Origin: Brassica napus
Taxonomy: Eukaryota > Streptophyta > Magnoliopsida > Brassicales > Brassicaceae
Assembly: GCF_020379485.1 (NCBI RefSeq)
Contig: NW_026015657.1
Span: forward strand, 310,001 to 374,000
Reading direction: 5' to 3'
Length of the DNA: 64,000 bases
Both the position numbers and the translations under genes were made by a program. Shown here in pieces: positions 1-11,500 of this stretch (positions within the stretch are counted from its first letter, which is position 1; each line of letters starts with the position of its first letter). The notes below the pieces were generated by a model. The model saw nothing but the letters and a program-made list of their open reading frames with translations. It was not told the origin of the DNA and did no database searches.

Positions 1-29
1 GAAACCATGAAGACCTCCCTCATTAAAAA

Positions 30-70
30 CTTCACCAAAGAAAACCCATTGGGATAAAACTTTGATGAGA
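30..70 (-). other. Element A 3' UTR stem-loop
   Basis: Positions 60-70 and 30-40, read on the minus strand, form the two arms of a stem (TCTCATCAAAG and CTTTGGTGAAG) around CCC-AAT-GGG. Two pairs are G-U type and one is mismatched. The same structure occurs with better pairing in B, C, D, E and F. Decay here fits the pseudogene state of A. Confidence 0.55.
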
Positions 71-102
71 GAAAAAGAGTGGAGACTCCATGGTTAAGGG
101 GC

Positions 103-606
103 TCAGCTCCTGGGAGTAAGATCAATGAGTCCAAGCCTGGATAGTATGGACTCCATTGTCTTCAATCTCGCTGCCTTGGTAAACACATCTGCAAGCTGAT
201 CTTCACTTCTTGTATAGCATGGCAGAATCACTCCTAAGATAATCATCTGCCTCACCTTATGACAATCCACCTCTATGTGCTTTGTTCTCTCATGAAACAC
301 TGAGTTGGAGGCAATGTGGATAGCTGCTTGATTGTCACAATGCATAGTCATAGGAGTACTCTGCTCAATCTCCAGATGCTTCAAGATCCCCTTGATCCAC
401 ACCAACTCGTTTGTCCGCTTCAACATGGCTCTATACTCAGCTTCAGCACTTGAACAAGAGATAACCTTCTGCTTCTTACTCTTCCAAGTAACCAAGTTCC
501 CTCCAATGAATGTACAATACCCAGTAGTTGATCTCCTGTCCACTCTATCTCCTGCCCAATCAGCATCACAATACCCAACCACTTCTGTACTGCCATTACA
601 GCCCAT
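103..606 (-). pseudogene. Element A RNase H domain, separated by a nonsense codon
   Basis: This 167-codon frame is the C-terminal RNase H of the copia polyprotein. It begins MGCNGSTEVVGYCDADWAGD and shows the catalytic D in YCDADWAGD, the E region in SCSSAEAEYRAM and the third acid in HCDNQAA. It ends with the QLADVFTK motif typical of copia RNase H. In the sister elements this domain is continuous with reverse transcriptase. Here TGA at 607-609 replaces the tryptophan codon found in D, E and F (GVWMGCN becomes GV-stop-MGCN). The start methionine is an internal residue, so independent translation is not expected. Confidence 0.92.
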
Positions 607-3423
607 TCAAACTCCTTGTCCAGCCGTCCCACTCAGATACCTTAGTATCCTATCAACCATCTTCCAGTGATGGACCTTTGGCGCCTGCATATGTTGACTC
701 ACTTGATTCACAGCAAAGCATATATCTGGCCTGGTAATAGTCAAGTAGATCAGCTTGCCAACCATCTTCCTATACAGCTTACCATCCTCAAACAACTGGT
801 TCTCTTCAACCTCCCCCTCACGTAAGACCTTATACCCCTCTTCAAGAGGTGTCTTGGCTACCTTTCCTCCAAGTACATCAGTCTCCTTCAGCATATCAAT
901 TGTATACTTCCTTTGACACATAAACAAACCCTCCTTGGATCTGCATATCTCAATCCCCAAGAAATACTTCATCTCTCCCAAGTCTTTGATATCAAACACA
1001 GACTTGAGGAATTCTTTAGTGGCTTTAATCCCAGCCTTATCACTCCCTGTGATAATCAAATCATCCACATATACCAGTATCACAATGATCCCTGATGGAG
1101 TAACCAAAGTGAAGAGTGTATGATCCAGTTCAGACTTCCTGAATCCTCTCCCATTGAGAGTTGTACTCAGCTTCCTGTACCAAGCTCTAGGAGACTGCTT
1201 AAGCCCATATATTGCCTTCTTCAATCTCAAAACATTTCCTGGTTTTACTAGATGCTCAAGACCAGGAGGAGGAAGCATGTATACCTCATCCTCTAGCTCA
1301 CCTTGTAAGAAAGCATTCTTCACATCCATCTGCCACAAATCCCACTCCAAGTTTGTTGCAATGGACAACACAATCCGAACTGTGTGCAGCTTAGCTACTG
1401 GTGCAAAGGTATCAATGTAATCCTCTCCATAGGTCTGTGTAAATCCTCTTGCAACCAATCTGGTCTTCTTCCTATCAATCTGTCCATTTGCTAGATACTT
1501 GATTGTGAAGATCCATCTACTAGATATAGCCTTCTTTCCCTTAGGCAGCTCACTCTCATACCATGTATCATTCTTGATCATAGCACCTGCTTCAGCTCCC
1601 ATTGACTCTTTCCATTCCTTGTCTAACATAGCTTCTTCATAAGTACTTGGTACATAACTCTCATCCAGACTAATCATAAAGGCATAATGCTCCTCTGGAA
1701 ACTCAGCAAAGGAACACACGGCTTGAGAAGGATGCTCCATAGCCTGGGCATTGTAGTACACTCTCGTGTTTACCCAGTTGGAAGGATCCCTCTTTATCCT
1801 TGTGCTCCTCCTCAAAGCTTGAACTTGATCTTCAGTTTGCACACTAGCCGGCTCCACTTGCTCTTCTTCTGAACTGGCCGGTCCAACTTGTTCTTCTCCA
1901 CTAGACTGAACCTCATCCACTTCTCCACTAGACTGAACCTCATCCACTCCTCCACTAGACTGAACATTGTTCTCAACTTCTTGTGATATATCTTGATCAT
2001 GAAGACCTGAATCCTCTTGGTTTTGCTCTTGCTCACCAGATTCAGTTCCATTCCCCCTCTCATGATCAAGAGGAGTTGTTCTTCCAGCTCCACCAGTCTG
2101 ATTGGAAGGTTCTCTCCTGCCTGGTTCCTGATCCTGGGACAACCCTATCCCGAGCTTCTCCAACAACACTCTCAGTATTGTTGCCTTATCAGATGGAGCT
2201 TGAGACAAATCCTTCAGATTTTCCCACTCCTTTTCTTCATAATAACCTTTTGTTTCAACAAACTTCACTTCTCTAGATACCATCACTCTCCTTGCTTCAG
2301 GATCATAGCACTTGTACCCCTTCTGAGTGATAGAGTAACCAATGAACATAGCCTTAGTACTCTTTGCCTCCAGCTTGTTTCTCTGCTCTCCTGGAACCAT
2401 GACATAGCACACACACCCAAAGACACGTAGGTGATCAATGACAGGTTTGCTCTTGTTCAACACTTCAAATGGAGACAGATTCTTCAATATCTTGGTTGGA
2501 ACCCGGTTGATGAGATAGCAAGCAGTCTGCACAGCATCACTCCAAAAACGTTTTGGGACATTTGCATGAAACATCATTGATCTAGCAACCTCCATCAAGT
2601 GCCTGTTCTTCCTCTCAGCTACACCATTCTGCTGTGGTGTATAAGGACAGCTAGTCTGATGCACAATCCCATGCTTGGCTAGATGACTCTTGAAGGCATT
2701 GCTGATGTATTCACCTCCATTATCTGATCTCAGTACCTTCACAGTAGCATTGTATTGATTAGATACATATGCTTGGAAGTTCATAAATGCTTCTAGCACC
2801 CTATCTTTAGATGGAAGCAATGTAAGCCAAGTATACTTAGACTTCTCATCAATGAATGTCACAAAATACTTCTGGCTATCTCTAGACAAACAAGGAGCAG
2901 TCCACACATCTGAATGAACTAGATCAAAGCAATGCTCATAAGTAGTTTCTGATGTTGGAAAAACAGTCCTACAATGCTTTCCTAATATGCATGCTTCACA
3001 CTCCAAGTGATTAAATGACATATTAGGAATTATCAATTCAATAGCACGAGCATGAGGATGTCCCAATCTAGCATGCCAAGTAATACTATCAACCTTCTCA
3101 TAAGTACTACTCAAACACATAGAATCAAAGGGTTTAGAGATCTTAGCCAATTGGAGCTGGTATAGATTATTCTTGCTGTCTCCTCTCCCAATGACCCTTC
3201 CAGTCTTCAAATCTTGGAACTCAACATCATCTGGCCTGAATACTACTTGACAGCCAAGATCAATCGTGGCTTTCCTCACGGATAGTAGATTTGAAGCAAA
3301 CTGTGGCATGTAGAAGGCATCTGAGTCTTTATCAAATATTTTGAGCTTTCCAACTCCTTCTATTGGAATCCTATCACCATTAGCTATCATCACACCCCCA
3401 GTAGCTTTCTTTACATCACTCAT
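607..3423 (-). pseudogene. Element A Pol: integrase and reverse transcriptase
   Basis: This 938-codon frame starts just after the protease active site. In order it has the GAG-pre-integrase zinc motif (WHARLGHPH ... CEACILGKHC), the integrase core (HSDVW, RSDNGGEY, then ERKNRH, the DD35E pattern), a hydrophilic linker with repeated VQSSG/DEVQSSGE units, and reverse transcriptase (WQMDVKNAFLQGELEDEVYM and YVDD). It ends early at TGA 607-609 before RNase H. At the upstream end it overlaps the preceding ORF by 4 nt (ATGA). Alignment to D suggests one missing base there rather than a real start codon. The catalytic residues are kept, so inactivation looks fairly recent. Confidence 0.93.
811..819 (-). 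other. Candidate central polypurine tract in element A pol
   Basis: The minus strand reads GAGGGGGAG, in frame as E-G-E of the motif REGEVE. It is identical to the polypurine tract beside the 3' LTR of B, C, D, E and F. See the finding on a conserved second tract. Confidence 0.5.
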
Positions 3424-4349
3424 AAGCTTCTGTCACTAATCATGTGATGACTTGCTCCAGAATCAACAATGATGGGTTTGTTGGATGTGGATGCTTTGGC
3501 AGGAGCACCTTGTCTCCGGGTCGTAGCCAAAGCATACACATACTTAACAAACTCATCCCATTCCTCCTTTGTGACAGGCTCATCCGCTCCTTTGGTCTCT
3601 AGCTTCCTCATAACCCCACTGCTCTCTACAGATTCTCCAATGTAAGCTGAGTACAAGCATTCTCCTACTTGCATACTCTCCTTGATATCCTTCCTCCATA
3701 ATCTGCTCATCATGACCCACATCTTAGAAAGTTTTCTCAACTTTCCCTTCTTGCAGCTTGTACCTCTCTTCCATCTATCTTGCTTCTTGTTTATCTCCCA
3801 CACATCACAAATGTGTTCAACCAGCTCACATATCTCTCCCATAAGAAAGTCAAAGATCACATCTTGCTTCCTCCTTCCTTGACACCAACTCGGACTTGCT
3901 GTATGAGTTTTCACCATACTCAACTCTGATTCTACTTCTCTCAGCCTCCCCACAAGCTGATACAACTCGTTCTTCCCTTGCCTTAGACTGTAGATCACGC
4001 CCTTGGCTTCATGAACCTCCAACCTTGCTGTCTGACCTTCTTCAGCAGCTACCTCCTTTAAAGGTTCCACCTTTACTTGAATCTCCTCCAACCTTGCTGT
4101 CTGACCTTCTTCAGCAGCTACCTCCTTTAAAGGTTCCACCTTTACTTGAATCTCCTCCAAACTTGCTGTCTGATCTTTCTCAGCAGCTCTCACCTTTAAA
4201 GGTTCTTCCTTTTCATGATTACTCCAAATCCCACAGCTTTCAAAAACTGTCCTTATCCAGCTTGGCCAAGCACACTCGTTTTCTCTCTCTTTCTTCTCTT
4301 CACTTCTTGATCTTGTCTCCTCCACCATGCTTAACTTGTTTGAATCCAT
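3420..4349 (-). CDS. Element A gag-position ORF of unknown origin ending in a copia protease motif
   Basis: This 309-codon frame starts about 150 nt after the primer site, where copia gag normally begins. The last residues (KPIIVDSGASHHMISD) are the aspartic protease active site shared with B, D and F. The rest does not resemble their gag: there is no LVWSRMV-type N-terminus, no EFTKHLGRFRSLWSE core and no CX2CX4HX4C zinc knuckle. It is lysine- and glutamate-rich, holds a 23-residue tandem repeat (about residues 50-110), then a stretch with several Trp and Cys. I do not recognise the sequence. It may be a captured host segment, a highly diverged gag, or recombination with another element family. 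The frame ends at a TGA that probably results from a one-base deletion. Confidence 0.6.
   Translation of the reverse strand: MDSNKLSMVEETRSRSEEKKERENECAWPSWIRTVFESCGIWSNHEKEEPLKVRAAEKDQTASLEEIQVKVEPLKEVAAEEGQTARLEEIQVKVEPLKEVAAEEGQTARLEVHEAKGVIYSLRQGKNELYQLVGRLREVESELSMVKTHTASPSWCQGRRKQDVIFDFLMGEICELVEHICDVWEINKKQDRWKRGTSCKKGKLRKLSKMWVMMSRLWRKDIKESMQVGECLYSAYIGESVESSGVMRKLETKGADEPVTKEEWDEFVKYVYALATTRRQGAPAKASTSNKPIIVDSGASHHMISDRSL
4021..4208 (-). repeat. 69-bp in-frame tandem repeat in the A gag-position ORF
   Basis: Unit starts at 4021, 4090 and 4159 are exactly 69 bp apart. The first two units are essentially identical and the third is diverged and partial. Each encodes 23 residues (core EPLKEVAAEEGQTARLEE), probably helical and charged. 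Near-identity of two units points to recent duplication by slippage or unequal exchange. Confidence 0.85.
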
Positions 4350-4497
4350 CAGAAACTCTCCACAGACTCAATCCAATCTCAAGCACACCAAAGAGCACCA
4401 AGAACACATCAAGAACACCTCAAGAACACCAAGAACACCTCAAGAAACTCAGATTTCGAAAATCATAATCAAACACACTCTCCCCTTTGCACAACCT

Positions 4498-4510
4498 GGC
4501 TCTGATACCA
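4498..4510 (-). other. Element A primer binding site (tRNA-iMet)
   Basis: The minus strand reads TGGTATCAGAGCC, complementary to the 3' end of plant initiator methionine tRNA. It abuts the LTR end with no spacer. Confidence 0.9.
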
Positions 4511-5041
4511 TATACACTTTTGTGTATGTAGAGTGATGAATCAATATCAAGAGATAATTAGTGTAGTTTGTATGAGATTTGGAGACTAAGAGAGACTAAG
4601 AGAATAAAGAACAAGAGAGAATACTCAAAACTCCATTAATTGATTTATGAGAGAGTTTACAACATATATAGGTAAGAGATACATCATTTCGTCCATATTC
4701 AGTCTAGCAAGGATAAGAAGCATGTGTAGTCAAAGATGCCTGATTTAAACTAGCCAATAAGAGTCTCCACATGCTTGGGTATCTTGCTTTAGCTTTCCAG
4801 CTGGTTCCAGCCTGTCCAAGGCTGTCACACTCTTTGGTTATGACCAGACTTTATCCAAACTTCTCCTTTCCTATCCAGACTACTCCTTAGGCGTGCTCCA
4901 CTCTCCAAAGGTAACTTCCCAAGCTTTTAACTTAGTTACCACAGTAAAACTAAAGTTACTGTGGTAAATCCCCAAAGTTACTGACTGCCCAAATACTCTT
5001 CCTCTATCAATGTATCTTCTCTATATCCTCTCATCTCAACA
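4511..5041 (-). repeat. Element A 5' LTR (531 bp)
   Basis: On the minus strand it runs from TGTTGAGATG to GTGTATA, so its termini are TG...TA rather than TG...CA. A TATA-like CCTATATATG lies at about 4663-4672 (minus strand). A 12-bp perfect inverted repeat, TTACCACAGTAA (4936-4947) and its complement (4956-4967), lies in U3. A conserved block containing TTGACTACACATGCTT is at 4718-4733. Unlike B, D, E, F and G, it has no cluster of CCGTAC. Confidence 0.88.
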
Positions 5042-5160
5042 TCCACCACTTTATGTATCCAAATCAAGCTTCTCACAAAGTTATTCATCCTGGTTTGATT
5101 GGAACGACGATGAAGCTGTGCTATTCCCAAACTGGGAAACTGGAATCACCTGATTTGAAA

Positions 5161-5540
5161 GTGGGATAACTTCTTTTCGCCAACTCCTATGAGATTTATT
5201 CAACTTCCTGGTGATTCTCCACAACTTTATGTATCCAAATCAAGCTTCTCACAAAGTGATTCATCCTGGTTTGATGGAACGACGAAGAAGCTGTGCTATT
5301 CCCAAACTGGGAAACTGGAATCACCTGATTTGAAAGTGGGATAACTTCTTCATCCCAACTCCTATGAGATTTATTCAACTTCCTGGTGATTCTCCACCAC
5401 TTAATGTATCCAAATCAAGCTTCTCACAAAGTGATTCATCCTGTTTTGATTGGAACGACGATGAAGCTGTGCTATTCCCAAACTGGGAAACTGGAATCAC
5501 CTGATTTGAAAGTGGGATAACTTCTTCACGCCAACTCCTA
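5161..5540. repeat. Left copy of a duplicated satellite block
   Basis: This block holds rare variants in the same order as 14631-15010: ACAACTTTATG (5221), TTAATGTATCC (5401), CTGTTTTGATT (5441) and the junction TTCACGCC. I saw none of them elsewhere in the array. The offset is constant at 9470-9471 bp. Confidence 0.8.
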
Positions 5541-8500
5541 TGAGATTTATTCAACTTCCTGGTGATTCTCCACCACTTTATGTATCCAAATCAAGCTTCT
5601 CACAAAGTGATTCATCCTGGTTTGATTGGAACGACGAAGAAGCTGTGCTATTCCCAAACTGGGAAACTGGAATCACCTGATTTGAAAGTGGGATAACTTC
5701 TTCATCCCAACTCCTATGAGATTTATTCAACTTCCTGGTGATTCTCCACCACTTTATGTATCCAAATCAAGCTTCTCACAAAGTGATTCATCCTGGTTTG
5801 ATTGGAACGACGAAGAAGCTGTGCTATTCCCAAACTGGGAAACTGGAATCACCTGATTTGAAAGTGGGATAACTTCTTCATCCCAACTCCTATGAGATTT
5901 ATTCAACTTCCTGGTGATTCTCCACCACTTTATGTATCCAAATCAAGCTTCTCACAAAGTGATTCATCCTGGTTTGATTGGAACGACGAAGAAGCTGTCT
6001 ATTCCCAAACTGGGAAACTGGAATCACCTGATTTGAAAGTGGGATAACTTCTTTTCGCCAACTCCTATGAGATTTATTCAACTTCCTGGTGATTCTCCAC
6101 CACTTTATGTATCCAAATCAAGCTTCTCACAAAGTGATTCATCCTGGTTTGATTGGAACGACGATGAAGCTGTGCTATTCCCAAACTGGGAAACTGGAAT
6201 CACCTGATTTGAAAGTGGGATAACTTCTTCATCCCAACTCCTATGAGATTTATTCAACTTCCTGGTGATTCTCCACCACTTTATGTATCCAAATCAAGCT
6301 TCTCACAAAGTGATTCATCCTGGTTTGATTGGAACGACAAAGAAGCTGTGCTATTCCCAAACTGGGAAACTGGAATCACCTGATTTGAAAGTGGGATAAC
6401 TTCTTTTCGCCAACTCCTATGAGATTTATTCAACTTCCTGGTGATTCTCCACCACTTTATGTATCCAAATCAAGCTTCTCACAAAGTGATTCATCCTGGT
6501 TTGATTGGAACGACGATGAAGCTGTGCTATTCCCAAACTGGGAAACTGGAATCACCTGATTTGAAAGTGGGATAACTTCTTCATCCCAACTCCTATGAGA
6601 TTTATTCAACTTCCTGGTGATTCTCCACCACTTTATGTATCCAAATCAAGCTTCTCACAAAGTGATTCATCCTGGTTTGATTGGAACGACGAAGAAGCTG
6701 TGCTATTCCCAAACTGGGAAACTGGAATCACCTGATTTGAAAGTGGGATAACTTCTTCATCGCCAACTCCTATGAGATTTATTCAACTTCCTGGTGATTC
6801 TCCACCACTTTATGTATCCAAATCAAGCTTCTCACAAAGTGATTCATCCTGGTTTGATTGGAACGACGAAGAAGCTGTGCTATTCCCAAACTGGGAAACT
6901 GGAATCACCTGATTTGAAAGTGGGATAACTTCTTCATCCCAACTCCTATGAGATTTATTCAACTTCCTGGTGATTCTCCACCACTTTATGTATCCAAATC
7001 AAGCTTCTTACAAAGTGATTCATCCTGGTTTGATTGGAACGACGAAGAAGCTGTGCTATTCCCAAACTGGGAAACTGGAATCACCTGATTTGAAAGTGGG
7101 ATAACTTCTTCATCCCAACTCCTATGAGATTTATTCAACTTCCTGGTGATTCTCCACCACTTTATGTATCCAAATCAAGCTTCTCACAAATGATTCATCC
7201 TGGTTTGATTGGAACGACGAAGAAGCTGTGCTATTCCCAAACTGGGAAACTGGAATCACCTGATTTGAAAGTGGGATAACTTCTTTTCACCAACTCCTAT
7301 GAGATTTATTCAACTTCCTGGTGATTCTCCACCACTTTATGTATCCAAATCAAGCTTCTCACAAAGTGATTCATCCTGGTTTGATTGGAACGACGAAGAA
7401 GCTGTGCTATTCCCAAACTGGGAAACTGGAATCACCTGATTTGAAAGTGGGATAACTTCTTCATCCCAACTCCTATGAGATTTATTCAACTTCCTGGTGA
7501 TTCTCCACCACTTTATGTATCCAAATCAAGCTTCTCACAAAGTGATTCATCCTGGTTTGATTGGAACGACGAAGAAGCTGTGCTATTCCCAAACTGGGAA
7601 ACTGGAATCACCTGATTTGAAAGTGGGATAACTTCTTCATCCCAACTCCTATGAGATTTATTCAACTTCCTGGTGATTCTCCACCACTTTATGTATCCAA
7701 ATCAAGCTTCTCACAAAGTGATTCATCCTGGTTTGATTGGAACGACGAAGAAGCTGTGCTATTCCCAAACTGGGAAACTGGAATCACCTGATTTGAAAGT
7801 GGGATAACTTCTTCATCCCAACTCCTATGAGATTTATTCAACTTCCTGGTGATTCTCCACCACTTTATGTATCCAAATCAAGCTTCTCACAAAGTGATTC
7901 ATCCTGGTTTGATTGGAACGACGAAGAAGCTGTGCTATTCCCAAACTGGGAAACTGGAATCACCTGATTTGAAAGTGGGATAACTTCTTCATCCCAACTC
8001 CTATGAGATTTATTCAACTTCCTGGTGATTCTCCACCACTTTATGTATCCAAATCAAGCTTCTTACAAAGTGATTCATCCTGGTTTGATTGGAACGACGA
8101 AGAAGCTGTGCTATTCCCAAACTGGGAAACTGGAATCACCTGATTTGAAAGTGGGATAACTTCTTTTCGCCAACTCCTATGAGATTTATTCAACTTCCTG
8201 GTGATTCTCCACCACTTTATGTATCCAAATCAAGCTTCTCACAAAGTGATTCATCCTGGTTTGATTGGAACGACGAAGAAGCTGTGCTATTCCCAAACTG
8301 GGAAACTGGAATCACCTGATTTGAAAGTGGGATAACTTCTTCATCCCAACTCCTATGAGATTTATTCAACTTCCTGGTGATTCTCCACCACTTTATGTAT
8401 CCAAATCAAGCTTCTTACAAAGAGATTCATCCTGGTTTGATTGGAACGACGAAGAAGCTGTGCTATTCCCAAACTGGGAAACTGGAATCACCTGATTTGA

Positions 8501-11500
8501 AAGTGGGATAACTTCTTTTCGCCAACTCCTATGAGATTTATTCAACTTCCTGGTGATTCTCCACCACTTTATGTATCCAAATCAAGCTTCTCACAAAGTG
8601 ATTCATCCTGGTTTGATTGGAACGACGAAGAAGCTGTGCTATTCCCAAACTGGGAAACTGGAATCACCTGATTTGAAAGTGGGATAACTTCTTCATCCCA
8701 ACTCCTATGAGATTTATTCAACTTCCTGGTGATTCTCCACCACTTTATGTATCCAAATCAAGCTTCTCACAAAATGATTCATCCTGGTTTGATTGGAACG
8801 ACAAAGAAGCTGTGCTATTCCCAAACTGGGAAACTGGAATCACCTGATTTGAAAGTGGGATAACTTCTTTTCACCAACTCCTATGAGATTTATTCAACTT
8901 CCTGGTGATTCTCCACCACTTTATGTATCCAAATCAAGCTTCTCACAAAGTGATTCATCCTGGTTTGATTGGAACGACGAAGAAGCTGTGCTATTCCCAA
9001 ACTGGGAAACTGGAATCACCTGATTTGAAAGTGGGATAACTTCTTCATCCCAACTCCTATGAGATTTATTCAACTTCCTGGTGATTCTCCACCACTTTAT
9101 GTATCCAAATCAAGCTTCTCACAAAGTGATTCATCCTGGTTTGATTGGAACGACGAAGAAGCTGTGCTATTCCCAAACTGGGAAACTGGAATCACCTGAT
9201 TTGAAAGTGGGATAACTTCTTCATCCCAACTCCTATGAGATTTATTCAACTTCCTGGTGATTCTCCACCACTTTATGTATCCAAATCAAGCTTCTTACAA
9301 AGAGATTCATCCTGGTTTGATTGGAACGACGAAGAAGCTGTGCTATTCCCAAACTGGGAAACTGGAATCACCTGATTTGAAAGTGGGATAACTTCTTCAT
9401 CCCAACTCCTATGAGATTTATTCAACTTCCTGGTGATTCTCCACCACTTTATGTATCCAAATCAAGCTTCTTACAAAGAGATTCATCCTGGTTTGATTGG
9501 AACGACGAAGAAGCTGTGCTATTCCCAAACTGGGAAACTGGAATCACCTGATTTGAAAGTGGGATAACTTCTTTTCGCCAACTCCTATGAGATTTATTCA
9601 ACTTCCTGGTGATTCTCCACCACTTTATGTATCCAAATCAAGCTTCTCACAAAGTGATTCATCCTGGTTTGATTGGAACGACGAAGAAGCTGTGCTATTC
9701 CCAAACTGGGAAACTGGAATCACCTGATTTGAAAGTGGGATAACTTCTTCATCCCAACTCCTATGAGATTTATTCAACTTCCTGGTGATTCTCCACCACT
9801 TTATGTATCCAAATCAAGCTTCTCACAAAGTGATTCATCCTGGTTTGATTGGAACGACAAGAAGCTGTGCTATTCCCAAACTGGGAAACTGGAATCACCT
9901 GATTTGAAAGTGGGATAACTTCTTCATCCCAACTCCTATGAGATTTATTCAACTTCCTGGTGATTCTCCACCACTTTATGTATCCAAATCAAGCTTCTCA
10001 CAAAGTGATTCATCCTGGTTTGATTGGAACGACGAAGAAGCTGTGCTATTCCCAAACTGGGAAACTGGAATCACCTGATTTGAAAGTGGGATAACTTCTT
10101 CATCCCAACTCCTATGAGATTTATTCAACTTCCTGGTGATTCTCCACCACTTTATGTATCCAAATCAAGCTTTTCACAAAGTGATTCATCCTGGTTTGAT
10201 TGGAACGACGAAGAAGCTGTCCTATTCCCAAACTGGGAAACTGGAATCACCTGATTTGAAAGTGGGATAACTTCTTTTCACCAACTCCTATGAGATTTAT
10301 TCAACTTCCTGGTGATTCTCCACCACTTTATGTATCCAAATCAAGCTTCTCACAAAGTGATTCATCCTGGTTTGATTGGAACGACGAAGAAGCTGTGCTA
10401 TTCCCAAACTGGGAAACTGGAATCACCTGATTTGAAAGTGGGATAACTTCTTCATCCCAACTCCTATGAGATTTATTCAACTTCCTGGTGATTCTCCACC
10501 ACTTTATGTATCCAAATCAAGCTTCTCACAAAGTGATTCATCCTGGTTTGATTGGAACGACGAAGAAGCTGTGCTATTCCCAAACTGGGAAACTGGAATC
10601 ACCTGATTTGAAAGTGGGATAACTTCTTCATCCCAACTCCTATGAGATTTATTCAACTTCCTGGTGATTCTCCACCACTTTATGTATCCAAATCAAGCTT
10701 CTTACAAAGAGATTCATCCTGGTTTGATTGGAACGACGAAGAAGCTGTGCTATTCCCAAACTGGGAAACTGGAATCACCTGATTTGAAAGTGGGATAACT
10801 TCTTCATCCCAACTCCTATGAGATTTATTCAACTTCCTGGTGATTCTCCACCACTTTATGTATCCAAATCAAGCTTCTTACAAAGAGATTCATCCTGGTT
10901 TGATTGGAACGACGAAGAAGCTGTGCTATTCCCAAACTGGGAAACTGGAATCACCTGATTTGAAAGTGGGATAACTTCTTCATCCCAACTCCTATGAGAT
11001 TTATTCAACTTCCTGGTGATTCTCCACCACTTTATGTATCCAAATCAAGCTTCTTACAAAGAGATTCATCCTGGTTTGATTGGAACGACGAAGAAGCTGT
11101 GCTATTCCCAAACTGGGAAACTGGAATCACCTGATTTGAAAGTGGGATAACTTCTTTTCGCCAACTCCTATGAGATTTATTCAACTTCCTGGTGATTCTC
11201 CACCACTTTATGTATCCAAATCAAGCTTCTCACAAAGTGATTCATCCTGGTTTGATTGGAACGACGAAGAAGCTGTGCTATTCCCAAACTGGGAAACTGG
11301 AATCACCTGATTTGAAAGTGGGATAACTTCTTCATCCCAACTCCTATGAGATTTATTCAACTTCCTGGTGATTCTCCACCACTTTATGTATCCAAATCAA
11401 GCTTCTTACAAAGAGATTCATCCTGGTTTGATTGGAACGACGAAGAAGCTGTGCTATTCCCAAACTGGGAAACTGGAATCACCTGATTTGAAAGTGGGAT

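Larger units (their letters stand above)
1..5041 (-). mobile_element. Element A: Ty1/copia LTR retrotransposon, partial, degenerate
   Basis: The order on the minus strand is 5' LTR (4511-5041), tRNA-iMet primer site, an ORF in the gag position ending in a protease motif, then integrase, reverse transcriptase and RNase H. Integrase before reverse transcriptase is the copia order. The polypurine tract and 3' LTR lie left of position 1. The 5' LTR abuts satellite at 5042; the first bases there (TCCAC) are the expected target duplication, but its partner is outside the window. The element carries one frameshift (about 3420) and one nonsense codon (607-609), so it is not autonomous. Confidence 0.93.

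Noticed and set aside
332..670. Plus-strand frames opposite A, D and F pol
   Set aside because: Antisense shadows of conserved reverse transcriptase/RNase H coding. They recur at the same place in each element and carry no family signature.
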